A stretch of 64,000 nucleotides of DNA from Triticum aestivum (lineage: Eukaryota; Streptophyta; Magnoliopsida; Poales; Poaceae): assembly GCF_018294505.1 (NCBI RefSeq), contig NC_057795.1, positions 519,141,512 to 519,205,511 on the forward strand. Reading direction: 5' to 3'. Made by a program: the position numbers and the translations under genes. Positions 1 through 12,200 of this stretch are shown piece after piece. Below the pieces are notes generated by a model. The model saw nothing but the letters and a program-made list of their open reading frames with translations. It was not told where the DNA came from and did no database searches. Numbering within the stretch: the stretch's first letter is position 1; each line of letters opens with the position of its first letter.

Positions 1-130
1 CATGCATATTACATTCATCAAAATCATCATGTGCAATGGTAAAAGGAAACCCATCCATATAATCCTTACTAAGCGCAAACTTCTCTAATATAATGTAGTC
101 TGGAGAATTCAAAAAGATAATTGGACTATC

Positions 131-406
131 ATGCGTGGGTGCAATAGCAACAATTTCATGTTTAACCTAAGGAACTATAGCAAGTTCATCTCCATAAGCA
201 TAATTCATATTGGCATCTTGGCCACAAGCATAGCAAGCATCATCAAAAAGGGATATTTCAAGAGAATCAACGGGATCATAACAATCATCATAGCAATCAT
301 CATAGTAATCACCATAGCAAAGAGTTACTCTCATTAGAAGGTGGGCATGGGTAGCTAATCCGCTCTTCCTCCTTTTGTTCTTCGCTCTCACCATCATCTT
401 TTTCAT
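131..406 (-). pseudogene. Degenerate second ORF of gypsy-1
   Basis: The minus strand encodes a stretch with the motif DSLEISLFDDACYACG, seen from memory in many Triticeae gypsy internal regions. Upstream the frame is scrambled by a short expansion of ATCATAGCA-type repeats (about 279-320), which translate as repeated YDDC. The reading frame is broken before the gag zinc-finger region would start, and the remainder is outside the window. I do not know the function of this ORF family. Confidence 0.45.
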
Positions 407-449
407 CCAATGAGCTCACAGTTTCATCAATTTCTTCTTCCATAGCTTC

Positions 450-1037
450 CTACAAAATATTAGTCTCTTCTTGGACAGCGGAGAATTTCTCAATATATGG
501 TTTAACATAGGCATTAGAAGCATAATTATCATAACAATATTCAAGTATGGCAAAACTTCCATATTTGTAAAGAGTAGCATCATACTTTTCAATCAAAGAA
601 GCAATTTCAAAAGCACCCTTAAAAGCAACAAATTCTTCAATTTGTTGAACATCATAGTAATTATAAACAACCTTAGCATACGAAGATACGATTCCATTAT
701 CAATAAACTCACATTGGTAGGGAAGGTGTTTCTTAGGGTGTTCAAAACAACAAGTAACATCATATATTTCACATAAATTCCAAGCATAGCATTGCAAACG
801 TTGAATTTGATCCCATAATAGTTTCCCTTTTTCAGATATACGTTGTCGCACATAAAAGGCATGCTCATCTATAGATTTTCCCTCAACTAAGCTAGTTGGG
901 GTTTCAGCACGAGCAAAAAGGGATCGAAGATGATCCAAGTAAAAAGCTTCAATAGTGTGATGGATTTTGAGTGGTTCTTCAACCATTGGTGTAGTAGGTA
1001 CAACTAATTTTTTTGGTATTTTGCGCTTCCTACCCAT
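450..1037 (-). CDS. Leader ORF of gypsy-1 (195 aa), function unknown
   Basis: A 195-codon ORF starting MGRKRKIPKKLVV about 100 bases downstream of the primer-binding site. It has a basic N-terminus and no motif I can assign: no zinc knuckle, protease DTG or RT motif. ORFs of this kind precede gag in several Triticeae gypsy families. It could be the N-terminal part of a gag-like product or an accessory ORF. It is open here but the following coding region (below 450) is degenerate, so a functional product is doubtful. Confidence 0.55.
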   Translation of the reverse strand: MGRKRKIPKKLVVPTTPMVEEPLKIHHTIEAFYLDHLRSLFARAETPTSLVEGKSIDEHAFYVRQRISEKGKLLWDQIQRLQCYAWNLCEIYDVTCCFEHPKKHLPYQCEFIDNGIVSSYAKVVYNYYDVQQIEEFVAFKGAFEIASLIEKYDATLYKYGSFAILEYCYDNYASNAYVKPYIEKFSAVQEETNIL

Positions 1038-1132
1038 AACTAAAGATAGAAAACAACTAAGAACAGCAAATAAAAATTACTTAGTGATAAAACAAACAAG
1101 CACACACGAGAATATTCACCACACGCTATTGC

Positions 1133-1150
1133 TCTCCGGCAACGGCGCCA
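1133..1150 (-). promoter_or_regulatory. Primer-binding site complementary to tRNA-Asp
   Basis: The plus strand reads TCTCCGGCAACGGCGCCA, which differs by one base from the 3' end of plant tRNA-Asp (TCCCCGGCAACGGCGCCA, from memory). The minus strand is therefore the primer-binding site for reverse transcription of gypsy-1. It is separated from the LTR end by 11 bases, a little more than usual. Confidence 0.8.
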
Positions 1151-1161
1151 GAAAAAGGTCT

Positions 1162-2688
1162 TGATAACCCGCAAGTATACGGGATAGTTGTAGCCTCTCT
1201 TTCGATAAGTAAGAGTGTCGAACCCAACGAGGAGCTAAAGGTAGAACAAATACTCTCTCAAGTCCTATCGGCCACTGATACGACTCTACGCACGCTTGAC
1301 GTTCGCTTTACCTAGAACAAGTATGAAACTAGAAGTACTTTGTAGGTGTGATAGGATAGGTTTGCAAGATAATAAAGAGCACGTAAACATAAAATAGGGG
1401 CTGTTTAGATAAAGATGCAATAAAGTAAATATAGCGACTGTGGAAAAGTGGTGGTAGGAGTTGTGAAATTGTCCCTAAGCAATTGACTATGTTACTAGAC
1501 CGGTAATCACTATTGCAATTCTATTTGAGGGAGAGGCATAAGCTAACATACTTTCTCTACTTGGATCATATGCACTTATGATTGGAACTCTAGCAAGCAT
1601 CCGCAAATACTAAAAATTCATTAAGGTAAAACCCAACCATAGCATTAAAGTATCAAGTCCCCTTTATCCCATATTTAAACAACCTACTTACTCGGGTCTG
1701 TGTTTCTGTCACTCACGCCACCCACCATAAGCAAATCATAAACATATTGCAAACCCTACAGCGGGAATCCCTCATGCTTGCATGACACGGAGGGCACAAT
1801 AGGACAGCACCAATAATAAAACATGCAACTCAAACCAATCATAGCAATTCATCAACGAAAATCTACTCAGACATCATAGGATGGCAACACATCATTGGAA
1901 AATAATATGAAGCATAAAGCACCATGTTCAAGTAGAGGGTACATCGGGTTGAGGGAGAGTGGACCGCTGGATATAGATGGGGGAAGGTGATGGAGATGTT
2001 GGTGATGATGGCGGAGGTGTTGGTGAAGATCGCGATGATGATGATGGCCTCCGGCAGCGCTTCGGTGCCACCGGAAGCAAGGGGGAGAGAGCCCCCCTTC
2101 TTCTTCTTCTTCCTTGACCTTCTCCCTAGATGGGAGAAGGGTTTCCCCTCTGGTCCTTGGCTCCCATGGTGTGGGAGGGGTGAGAGCCCCTCCGAGATTC
2201 GATCTATCTCTCTGTTTCTCCATTCTCAGATTCTGCCCCTTCATCGTTTCTTTTATATCCGGAGATCCGTAACTCCGATTGGGGTGAATCTTTCGCCCAG
2301 ATCTTTCTCGTAAAATTAGCTTTCTTGCTACAAAAGAAGAGCTTCAACCACCTTACGGGGGGGCCAGGAGAGTCCAGGGCGCACCTGCCTCCCTGGGGCG
2401 TGCCCCCCTATCTCCTGGCCCCCTCGGGCACCGTCTCGCATTGATTTTACTTCCCAAAAATCACAAAAATTCCAAAATAATTCTCCGTCCATTTTTATCC
2501 CATTTGGACTCCGTTTGATATTGGGTTTCTGCGAAACAAAAAACATGCAATAGACAGGAACTGGCACTGGGCACTGGATCAATATGTTAGTCCCAAAAAA
2601 TAGTATAAAAAGTTCCAAAAAGTATATGAAAGTTGTAGAATATTGGCATGGAACAATCAAAAATTATAGATACGACGGAGACGTATCA
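1162..2688 (-). repeat. 5' LTR of gypsy-1 (1527 bp)
   Basis: On the minus strand it begins TGATACGTCTCCGTCGTATC and ends GCGGGTTATCA, so the TG...CA termini form a short inverted repeat (TGATA/TATCA). A TATAAAA box on the minus strand at about 2251-2257 is a plausible U3 promoter, followed by the R/U5 region towards lower coordinates. Only one LTR is in the window, so identity between LTRs cannot be measured. Confidence 0.85.
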
Positions 2689-3755
2689 TGGTGCTCGTCC
2701 GGAAGAATCGGGACACAATCGAAGTAATTCTCCCTTTACTACCCTGGCCGATATAGCGGAACGTAAGGTAGCAAGCACAGGAGCTGGGCAACCCAACTGT
2801 TGACCAAAGACATGATTCGGAGCCAATGCATATAATGCTATAAGTTCGGGGTGCCAAACTGTACTGTAAAAGTGTTCGGACTTTCTTGTCGTGTTATGGG
2901 GTACAATGAAGCCCCTGGCGAATTAAGGCGTACCAGAATGTATGGGTGCAATTGATAATAAATAAATAGACAAGGGAAAAATTAAGTAATAAGCTGACGC
3001 TGCAAATTATTTTTCGTTGTAATTTGATTAGTACGTCAAGGCGTATGTGTACAAGTAGTGCAATAAGCGAATAAGGCTATTTAACATGCCACGACCAAGA
3101 GCGAGCTACGTGCGGGTATTTAAAACAGGTATGACGATCATTAGTAGAGACCACTTGGGTATTCCCTTGTACGTCCAAGCCCCTAGCTTTCTTGGTGTAT
3201 CCATCCCATGATGGGTCTGATGATCAGGTTTATCAGAAGAGGCCTTGAGAGGAGAAAAACCTGAAAGAAAGAGCAAAAGTGAAGGTATGCGGATCCGGTA
3301 GCGGTTGAGCCGCATTGTGGACCGCAGTCTAGCCGTGCCTCCGCCCGTGCCCATGGTATATTAATTGCGTAGTTGTGTACGCGCGGCACGAATTTTACCG
3401 CTTGATTGGGGCTGGGACGAAGGCCGAGTTGCTAGCTGAGCTCCGGACGAGACAGACGGTCTTGCTGTCGAGTAGCTCGGACTCACTTGACGGTGTCTGA
3501 GGGCTTCATTGCCAAATTGAGGTTTTGCCTAAGAAGCCTACTCTGTACTTCTGCTACAAGGGCCGCGGTGTGCTCTTCAGTACGGAGGGAGCGCTCCGTA
3601 CTTCCATTGACTGTTATAACACCACGAGGTCCGGGCATCTTGAGCTTAAGGTAGGCATAGTGCGGCACCGCGTTGAAAGGAGCGAATGCGGTTCATCCGA
3701 GAAGTGCATGATAACCACTATGGAAGGGGACGATGTCGAAGATTAATTCTTCGCT

Positions 3756-5714
3756 TCAGAAATTATTCGGGGATCCGAAGACCACTTCTAGTGTGATCGA
3801 TCCCGTACAACGGGCCCCTACACCTGGTATGACACCTTTAAAGGTGGTTTTGGTGGGCTTGATCCTTGAGGGATCAATACCCATTTTGCACACTGTATCC
3901 TGATTGAGCAGGTTCAGGCTGCTACCACCATCCATGAGGACGCGTGTGAGGTGAAATCTGTCAATGATAGGGTCGAGCACCAGTACGGCTGAACTGCTGT
4001 GACAGATACTGGTCGAATGGTCCCTTCGATTGAAAGTGATCGGACAGGAGGACCACGGGTTGTATTTCAGGGTGACTGGCTCCATCCCATAAACGTCCCA
4101 TGCGCGCTTCCGCTCCCTTTTGAGGATATGGGTAGCATATATCATATTCACCGTTTTAACTTGGGGAGGAAACTTGTTTTGGCCCCCTATGTTCGATGGC
4201 CGGGGCTCATCGTCATCATCGCTTTGCGATCCCTTTTCCTTCTTTTCGGTGTTTAACTTGCCGACCTGTTTAAAGACCCAACATTGTCTGTTGGTATGAT
4301 TGGCCGGTTTATCAGGGGTGTCATTGATTTGACATGGACGATCGAGTATGTGGTCCAGACTGGACGGGCCCGGATTATTTCTCTTAAATGGGTTTTTCCG
4401 CTGACAGGACTTGGAGCCACTAAATCTGGTATTTACGGTCGTGTCTTCAGCGTTATCGCCATTATTTCGATGCTTGTGTCTGTTGCGTCGGGGCTTGCTG
4501 TTGCTATCTCTGGTTTCAGAAGTGCCATGTTTACTTAAGGTGTTGTTGCTACGAGCTAGCCAGCTATCCTCGCCCGCACAAAAGCGGGTCATGAGCGTCG
4601 TAAGGGCTGCCATGGACTTTGGCTTCTCTTGGCCGAGGTGTCGGGCGAGCCACTCGTCGCAGATGTTCTGCTTAAAGGCCGCTAGGGCTTCGGCATCTGG
4701 ACAGTCGACGATTTTGTTCTTTTTAGTTAAGAACTGAGTTCGGAATTTCTTGGCTGACTCTCCGGGCTGTTGGATTATATGACTTAAGTCATCGCCATTC
4801 GGAGGTCGGACATAAGTGCCTTGGAAGTTGTTAAGGAATGCATCTTCCAGGTTCTCCCAACTACCAATGGAGTTTTCGGGCAGACTGTTCAACCAGTGCC
4901 GAGGTGGTCCCTTGAGTTTTAGCGGGAGATACTCGATGGCATGGAGATCATCGCCGCGGGCCATATGTATATGGAGAAGGAAGTCCTCGATCCATACCGC
5001 GGGATCTATTGTTCCATCATATGATTCAATGTACACGGGTTTAAACCCTTCTGGGAATTCATGCTCCATTACTTCATTAGTGAAGCATAGGGGGTGTGCG
5101 GTGCCTCTGTGTCGGGCTACGTCGGGATGCAGCTCGGATGGAGCTGGTCTATGGTATTCGGCCCGGACAGGTTTGTATTTGTTATATCCGGCTTGGTGGT
5201 CGTTGCTGCGCATTGGGGTGCACCGCCGTGATCCATAGATCGATCTGGTTTGTCCTGCTCTGTTTTCCAAGTCATACCGCAGGTCATGTGTGTATCCCCA
5301 AGCTGTTGTCTTTCTATTTGTTCGGCGAGGCAGTGCCGGCTGGTGTTCGGGCTGAATTGTTGTTTTATCTCGGCCACACGATGGCCGGTCAGCCGCATTA
5401 TGCGCTGGTAGTGCTGGCTCCAGTGCCTCGTCATTGAATTGAGGTAGAAATTTGCGCTTCGGGTAACTTTTGGTTGGGTGTTCGAGTCTGTATTCCTTGG
5501 CTGCCAGGACCTCAGTCCGTCTATCAGTGAGCAGATCTTGATCAGCTTGAAGTTGTTGCTGCTTCTTATTCAAGCTTTTTGCCATGGCTATAAGCCGACG
5601 CTTAAAACGCTCCTGCTCAACGGGATCCTCTGGCATGATAAATTCTTCGTCGCCGAGGCTCACCTCATCCTCGGAGAGAGGCATGTAGTTTCTGTCCTCC
5701 GAGTCGTCGTTCAC
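3756..5714 (-). CDS. Gypsy-2 gag-protease ORF (652 aa)
   Basis: Capsid and protease polyprotein of a Ty3-gypsy element. The gag (Retrotrans_gag) core is visible around residues 215-330 (HWLNSLPENSIGSWENLEDAF, then NNFQGTY). A basic, Ser/Arg-rich spacer follows, and the C-terminus carries an aspartic-protease flap region with LMDGGSSLNLL as the DTG/DSG-like catalytic motif near residue 590. The N-terminus is acidic with a Lys/Gln-rich coiled stretch (LNKKQQQLQADQDLL). The frame closes at 3756, but protease-proximal sequence continues in another frame to about 3483 (LKLKMPGPRGVITVNG), so a frameshift truncates the product. RT and integrase do not follow. Confidence 0.75.
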   Translation of the reverse strand: MNDDSEDRNYMPLSEDEVSLGDEEFIMPEDPVEQERFKRRLIAMAKSLNKKQQQLQADQDLLTDRRTEVLAAKEYRLEHPTKSYPKRKFLPQFNDEALEPALPAHNAADRPSCGRDKTTIQPEHQPALPRRTNRKTTAWGYTHDLRYDLENRAGQTRSIYGSRRCTPMRSNDHQAGYNKYKPVRAEYHRPAPSELHPDVARHRGTAHPLCFTNEVMEHEFPEGFKPVYIESYDGTIDPAVWIEDFLLHIHMARGDDLHAIEYLPLKLKGPPRHWLNSLPENSIGSWENLEDAFLNNFQGTYVRPPNGDDLSHIIQQPGESAKKFRTQFLTKKNKIVDCPDAEALAAFKQNICDEWLARHLGQEKPKSMAALTTLMTRFCAGEDSWLARSNNTLSKHGTSETRDSNSKPRRNRHKHRNNGDNAEDTTVNTRFSGSKSCQRKNPFKRNNPGPSSLDHILDRPCQINDTPDKPANHTNRQCWVFKQVGKLNTEKKEKGSQSDDDDEPRPSNIGGQNKFPPQVKTVNMIYATHILKRERKRAWDVYGMEPVTLKYNPWSSCPITFNRRDHSTSICHSSSAVLVLDPIIDRFHLTRVLMDGGSSLNLLNQDTVCKMGIDPSRIKPTKTTFKGVIPGVGARCTGSITLEVVFGSPNNF

Positions 5715-5755
5715 GGCCTGTTCATCAGGCTGGCTCGCCCATCTTCCCGTTCAGC

Positions 5756-6196
5756 CTATTCGAAACTTGGCTTGGTGGGGACTTTGTTGTCTTCGGCATC
5801 GTCCGGAGTGCTATTTTCTCTTGTGCCGGTATCGCTATTTTTACCATGGCGTGATTTAGAGCGGCGCCACTGACGTTGGCGCTTTGGCTGCTTCTCAGGA
5901 AGTTTATCCTCAATTGGATCTTTTTTGTCATCTCCATTGTCTTCTTTGGGTGTATCCACCATGTAAATGTCGTTTGAAGAGGTGGCTGTCCAGCACCCTG
6001 TGGGTGGTGGTTCCTGTTCTTCTCTGGCATCGTCGTCCATACCGTTGATGTCTTCGGAGTCGAAATCGAGCATGTCGGTCAAATCGTCGACAGTGGCTAT
6101 CAAGTGGGTAGTGGGTGGGTAACGAAGTTCTTCGTCGTTCGCTTCCCACTCAAGCCGGACATAGTTTGGCCCAGAATCTCCTGACAAGTGACACAT
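5756..6196 (-). pseudogene. Gypsy-2 gag N-terminal region, frame-broken
   Basis: A 146-codon acidic ORF (SGDSGPNYVRLEWEANDEELR, then many D/E and K/R) that forms the N-terminal part of the gypsy-2 gag polyprotein. It is separated from the 652-aa ORF by a frame change and stop near 5715-5755. Another frame change near 6190-6200 separates it from the leader coding sequence that continues to the Angela-1 insertion point at 6284. It is not expected to be translated as a unit. Confidence 0.6.
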
Positions 6197-6284
6197 CGCC
6201 TAAGGGTGAGTGTTGGAAGATGTCTGCGGAGCTGAACTCTAAGATCGTTGCCCAGTCAGATTTGATGGGTGCGGATACACACGG

Positions 6285-8019
6285 TGAAGGAAATATGCCC
6301 TAGAGGCAATAATAAAGTTATTATTTATTTCCTCATATCATGATAAATGTTTATTATTCATGCTAGAATCGTATTAACCGGAAATATGATACATGTGTGA
6401 ATACATAGACAAACATATAGTCACTAGTATGCCTCTACTTGACTAGCTCATTAATCAAAGATGGTTATGTTTCCTAACCATAGACATGTGTTGTCATTTG
6501 ATTAATGGGATCACATCATTAGAAGAATGATGTGATTAACATGACCCACTCCGTTAGCCTAGCACTTGATCATTTAGTATACTGCTATTGCTTTCTTCAT
6601 GACTTATACATGTTCCTGTAACTATGAGAAATATGCAACTCCCGTTTACCGGAGGAACACTTTGGGTACTACCAAACATCACAACGTAACTGGGTGATTA
6701 TAAAGGAGTACTATAGGTGTCTCCGTAGGTACATGTTGAGTTGGCTTATTTCGAGATTAGGTTTTGTCACTCCGATTGTCGGAGAGGTATCTCTGGGCCC
6801 TCTCGATAATGCACATCATTATAAGCCTTGCAAGCAATGTGACCAAATGAGTTGGTTACGGGATGATGCATTACGGAACGAGTAAAGAGACTTGCCGGTA
6901 ACGAGATTGAACTAGGTATTGGATACCGATGATCAAATCTCGGGCAAGTAACATACCGATGACAAAGGGAACAACGTATGTTGTTATGCGGTTTGACCGA
7001 TAAAGATCTTCGTAGAATATGTAGGAACCAATATGGGCATCCAGGTCCCGCTATTGGTTATTGACCGAGAATGGTTCTAGGTCATGTCTACATAGTTCTC
7101 GAACCCGTAGGGTCCGCACGCTTAACGTTACGATGACAGTTTTATTATGAGTTTATAAGTTTTGATGTACCGAAGTTTGTTCGGAGTCCCGGATGTGATC
7201 ACGGACATGACGAGGAGTCTCGAAATGGTCGAGACATAAAGATTGATATATTGGAAGCCTATGTTTCGACATCGGAAAGGTTCCGGGTGAAATCGGGATT
7301 TTACCGGAACACCGGGGGGTTACCGGAACCCTCCCGGGGGTTAATGGGCCTTAGTGGGCCATGAGGGAGAAGAGGAGGGCCGGCCAGGGCAGGCCGCGCC
7401 CCCCCCCTCCCCCCTAGTCCGAATAGGACAAGGAAGGGGGGGCGGCGCCCCCCTCTCCTCTTTCCCTTCCCCCCTTTCCTTCTCCACCAAGGCAAGAGGG
7501 GGGAGTCCTACTCCCGGTGGGAGTAGGACTCCTCCAGGCACACCCCAAGGGGTCCGGCCGCACCTCCCTCTCCCTCCTTTATATACGGGGGCAGGGGGGC
7601 ACCCCATAACACACAAGTTGATCTACGGATCGTTCCTTAGCCGTGTGCGGTGCCCCCCTCCACCATATTCCACCTCGGTCATATCGTCGCAGAGCTTAGG
7701 CGAAGCCCTGCGCCGGTAGAGCATCATCATCGTCACCACGCCGTCGTGCTGACGGAACTCATCCCCGAAGCTTTGCTGGATCGGAGCCCGGGGATTGTGA
7801 TCGAGCTGAACGTGTGCTGAACTCGGAGGTGCCGTACGTTCGGTGCTTGGATCGGTCGGATCATGAAGACGTACGACTACATCAACCGCGTTGTCATAAC
7901 GCTTTCGCTTATGGTCTACGAGGGTACGTGGACGGACACTCTCCCCTCTCGTTGCTATGCCATCACCATGATCTTGCAAGTACGTAGGAAATTTTTTGAA
8001 ATTACTACGTTCTCCAACA
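6285..8019 (+). repeat. 5' LTR of Angela-1 (1735 bp)
   Basis: It starts TGAAGGAAATATGCCCTAGA and ends ACGTTCTCCAACA. Related elements usually start TGTTGGAAATATGCCC, so positions 3-4 are altered here, and identically so in the 3' LTR. A TATATA box at 7580-7585 follows a GC-rich, C/G-homopolymer-rich block (7375-7570), marking the U3/R junction. Long open frames in this LTR are compositional, not genes. Confidence 0.92.
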
Positions 8020-8020
8020 G

Positions 8021-8034
8021 TGGCATCCGAGCCT
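8021..8034 (+). promoter_or_regulatory. Angela-1 primer-binding site (initiator tRNA-Met type)
   Basis: TGGCATCCGAGCCT lies directly after the LTR end and one spacer base. It matches the plant copia primer site TGGTATCAGAGC at 10 of 12 positions. It primes minus-strand DNA synthesis. Confidence 0.75.
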
Positions 8035-9257
8035 AGGTTTTATGCGTTGATGTTATATGCACGAGTAGAACACAAGTGAGTTGTGGGCGATATAAGTCAT
8101 ACTGCTTACCAGCATGTCATACTTTGGTTCAGCGGCATTATGAGATGAAGCGGCCCGGACCGACATTACGCGTATGCTTACGCGAGACTGGTTTCACCGC
8201 TACGAGCACTCGTTGCTTAAAGGTGACCGGCGGGTGTCTGTCTCTCTCACTTTAGTTGAACCGAGTGTGGCTACGCCCGGTCCTTGCGAAGGTTAAAACA
8301 GCACCAACTTGACAAACTATCGTTGTGGTTTTGATGCGTAGGTAAGAACGGTTCTTGCTAAGCCCGTAGCAGCCACGTAAAAATTGCAACAACAAAGTAG
8401 AGGACGTCTAACTTGTTTTTGCAGGGCATGTTGTGATGTGATATGGTCAAGACGTGATGCTATATTTTATTGTATGAGATGATCATGTTTTGTAACTGAA
8501 GTTATTGGCAACTGGCAGGAGCCATATGGTTGTCGCTTTATTGTATGAAATGCAAATGCCCTGTACTTGCTTTAATTTATCACTAAGCGGTAGCGATAGT
8601 CGTAGAAGCAATAGATGGCGTAACGACAACGAAGCTACGATGGAGATCAAGGTGTCGCGCCGGTGACGATGGTGATCACGACGGTGCTTCGAAGATGGAG
8701 ATCACAAGCACAAGATGATGATGGCCATATCATATCACTTATATTGATTGCATGTGATGTTTATCCTTTATGCATCTTATCTTGCTTTGATTGATGGTAG
8801 CATTTTAAGATGATCTCTCACTTAATAATCAAGAAGTGTTCTCCCTGAGTATGCACCGTTGCGAAAGTTCTTCGTGCTGAGACACCACGTGATGATCGGG
8901 TGTGATAGGCTCTAGTTCAAATACAACGGGTGCAAAACAGTTGCACACGCGGAATACTCAGGTCATACTTGACGAGCCTAGCATATACAGATATGGCCTC
9001 GGAACACGGAGACCGAAAGGTCGAACGTGAATCATATAGTAGATATGATCAACATAGTGATGTTCACCATTGAAACTACTCCATCTCACGTGATGATCGG
9101 ACATGGTTTAGTTGATTTGGATCACGTGATCACTTAGATGACTAGAGAGATGTCTGTCTAAGTGGGAGTTCTTTAGTAATATGATTAATTGAACTTAAAT
9201 TTATCATGAACTTAGTACCTGATAGTATTTTGCTTGTCTATGTTTGTTTGTAGATAG

Positions 9258-12200
9258 ATGGCTCGTGCTGTTGTTCCATTAAATTTTAATGCGTTCCTTG
9301 AGAAAGCAAAGTTGAAAGATGATGGTAGCAATTACACGGACTGGGTCCATAACCTGAGGATTATCCTCATTGCTGCACAGAAAAGTTACGTCCTGGAAGC
9401 ACCGCTGGGTGCCAGGCCTGCTGCTGATGCAACTGACGACGTTAAGAACGTCTAGCAGAGCAAAGCTGATGACTACTCGATAGTTCAGTGTGCCATGCTT
9501 TACGGCTTAGAACCGGGTCTTCAACGACGTTTTGAACGTCATGGAGCATATGAGATGTTTCAGGAATTGAAGTTAATATTTCAAGCAAATGCCCGGGTTG
9601 AGAGATATGAAGTCTCCAATAAGTTCTATAGCTGCAAGATGGAGGAGAATAGTTCTGTCAGTGAACACATACTCAAAATGTCTGGGTATAATAATCACTT
9701 GATTCAACTGGGAGTTAATCTTCCTGATGATAGTGTCATTGACAGAATTCTACAATCACTGCCACCAAGCTACAAGAGCTTCGTGATGAACTATAATATG
9801 CAAGGGATGAACAAGACTATTCCCGAGCTCTTCGCGATGCTAAAAGCCGCGGAGGTAGAAATCAAGAAGGAGCATCAAGTGTTGATGGTTAACAAGACCA
9901 CCAGTTTCAAGAAAAAGGGCAAAGGGAAGAAGAAGGGGAACTTCAAAAAGAACAGCAAGCAAGTTGCTGCTCAAGAGAAGAAACCCAAGTCTGGACCTAA
10001 GCCTGAAACTGAGTGCTTCTACTGCAAGCAGACTGGACACTGGAAGCGGAACTGCCCCAAGTATTTGGCGGATAAGAAGGATGGCAAAGTGAACAAAGGT
10101 ATATGTGATATACATGTTATTGATGTGTACCTTACTAATGCTCGCAGTAGCACCTGGGTATTTGATACTGGTTCTATTGCTAATATTTGCAACTCGAAAC
10201 AGGGACTACGAATTAAGCGAAGATTGGCTAAGGACGAGGTGACGATGCGCGTGGGAAATGGTTCCAAAGTCGATGTGATCGCGGTCGGCACGCTACCTCT
10301 ACATCTACCATCGGGATTAGTTTTAGACCTAAATAATTGTTATTTGGTGCCAGCGTTGAGCATGAACATTATATCTGGATCTTGTTTGATGCAAGACGGT
10401 TATTCATTTAAATCAGAGAATAATGGTTGTTCTATTTATATGAGTAATATCTTTTATGGTCATGCACCCTTGAAGAGTGGTCTATTTTTATTGAATCTCG
10501 ATAGTAGTAATACACATATTCAAAGTGTTGAAACCAAAAGATGCAGAGTTGATAATGATAGTGCAACTTATTTGTGGCACTGCCGTTTAGGTCATATCGG
10601 TGTAAAGCGCATGAAGAAACTCCATACTGATGGGCTTTTGGAACCACTTGATTATGAATCACTTGGTACTTGTGAACCGTGCCTCATGGGCAAGATGACT
10701 AAAACACCGTTCTCCGGAACTATGGAGCGAGCAACTGATTTGTTGGAGATAATACATACTGATGTTTGTGGTCCAATGAATGTTGAGGCTCGCGGCGGGT
10801 ATCGTTATTTTCTCACCTTCTCAGATGATTTGAGCAGATATGGGTATATCTACTTAATGAAACACAAGTCTGAAACATTTGAAAAGTTCAAAGAATTTCA
10901 GAGTGAAGTGAAAAATCATCGTAACAAGAAAATAAAGTTTCTACGATCTGATCGTGGAGGAGAATATTTGAGTTACGAGTTTGGTCTACACTTGAAACAA
11001 TGCGGAATAGTTTCGCAACTCACGCCACCCGGAACACCACAACGAAATGGTGTGTCCGAACGTCGTAATCGTACTTTACTAGATATGGTGCGATCTATGA
11101 TGTCTCTTACTGATTTACCGCTATCGTTTTGGGGTTATGCTTTAGAGACGGCCGCATTCACGTTAAATAGGGCACCATCAAAATCCGTTGAGACAACACC
11201 TTATGAACTATGGTTTGGCAAGAAACCAAAGTTGTCATTTCTTAAAGTTTCGGGCTGGGATGCTTATGTGAAGAAACTTCAACCAGATAAGCTCGAACCC
11301 AAATCGAAGAAATGTGTCTTCATAGGATACCCAAAAGAGACTATTGGGTACACCTTCTATCACAGATCTGAGGGCAAGATTTTCGTTGCTAAAATCGGAT
11401 CCGTTCTAGAGAAGGAGTTTCTCTCGAAAGAAGTGAGTGGGAGGAAAGTAGAACTTGATGAGATAACTATATCTACTCCCTTGTTGGAAAGTAGTTCATC
11501 ACAAGAACCGGTTCCTGTGGCAACTACACCAACTAGTGAGGAAGCTGATGATATTGATCATGAAACTTCAGATCAAGTTTCTACTGAACCTCGTAGGTCT
11601 ACCAGAGTAAGATCCGCACCAGAGTGGTACGGTAATCCTATTCTGGAAGTCATGTTACTTGACCATGATGAACCTACGAACTATGAGGAAGCGATGATGA
11701 GCCCAGATTCCGCAAAATGGCTAGAGGCCATGAAATCTGAGATGGGATCCATGTACGAAAACAAAGTATGGACTTTGGTTGACTTGCCCGATGATCGGCA
11801 AGCCATTGAGAATAAATGGATCTTTAAGAAGAAGACTGACGCTGATGGTAATATAACTATCTATAAAGCTCGACTTGTTGCGAAAGGTTTTCGACAAGTT
11901 CAAGGGGTTGACTACGATGAGACTTTCTCACCCGTAGCGATGCTTAAGTCTGTCCGAATCATGTTAGCTATTGCTGCATTTCATGATTATGAAATTTGGC
12001 AAATGGATGTCAAAACTGCATTCTTGAATGGATTTCTAGAAGAAGAGTTGTATATGATGCAACCAGAAGGTTTTGTTGATCCAAAAGGTGCTAACAAAGT
12101 GTGCAAGCTCCAGCGATCCATTTATGGACTGGTGCAAGCATCTCGGAGTTGGAATAAATGTTTTGATAGTGTGATCAAAGCATATGGTTTTATATAGACT

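Larger units (their letters stand above)
1..2688 (-). mobile_element. Ty3-gypsy retrotransposon 'gypsy-1', 5' part (cut by window start)
   Basis: A minus-strand LTR retrotransposon whose 5' LTR (1162-2688), primer site (1133-1150) and first internal ORFs are visible; the rest lies left of the window. The LTR ends are TGATA...TATCA. It sits inside gypsy-2: the bases right of 2688 are gypsy-2 internal sequence, with candidate target duplication TGGTG (2689-2693), whose partner is outside the window. The family name is not certain, although the LTR start (TGATACGTCTCC) and the leader ORF are typical of abundant Triticeae gypsy elements. Confidence 0.85.
2689..6284 (-). mobile_element. Ty3-gypsy retrotransposon 'gypsy-2', internal segment left of Angela-1
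   Basis: Minus-strand internal region of a gypsy element whose 5' end (LTR and leader ORF) lies at 15,008-15,989, on the other side of Angela-1. From right to left it holds the gag N-terminus (6284-5756), gag/protease (5714-3483), and about 0.8 kb of apparently non-coding 3' internal sequence (3480-2689). No reverse transcriptase or integrase motif was found before gypsy-1 interrupts it. The 3' LTR should lie left of the window. Confidence 0.8.

Noticed and set aside
7301..7719. Pro/Gly/Arg-rich open frames in the Angela-1 LTR
   Set aside because: They fall in the homopolymer-rich U3 of the LTR; the same frames appear in the 3' LTR. Not genes.
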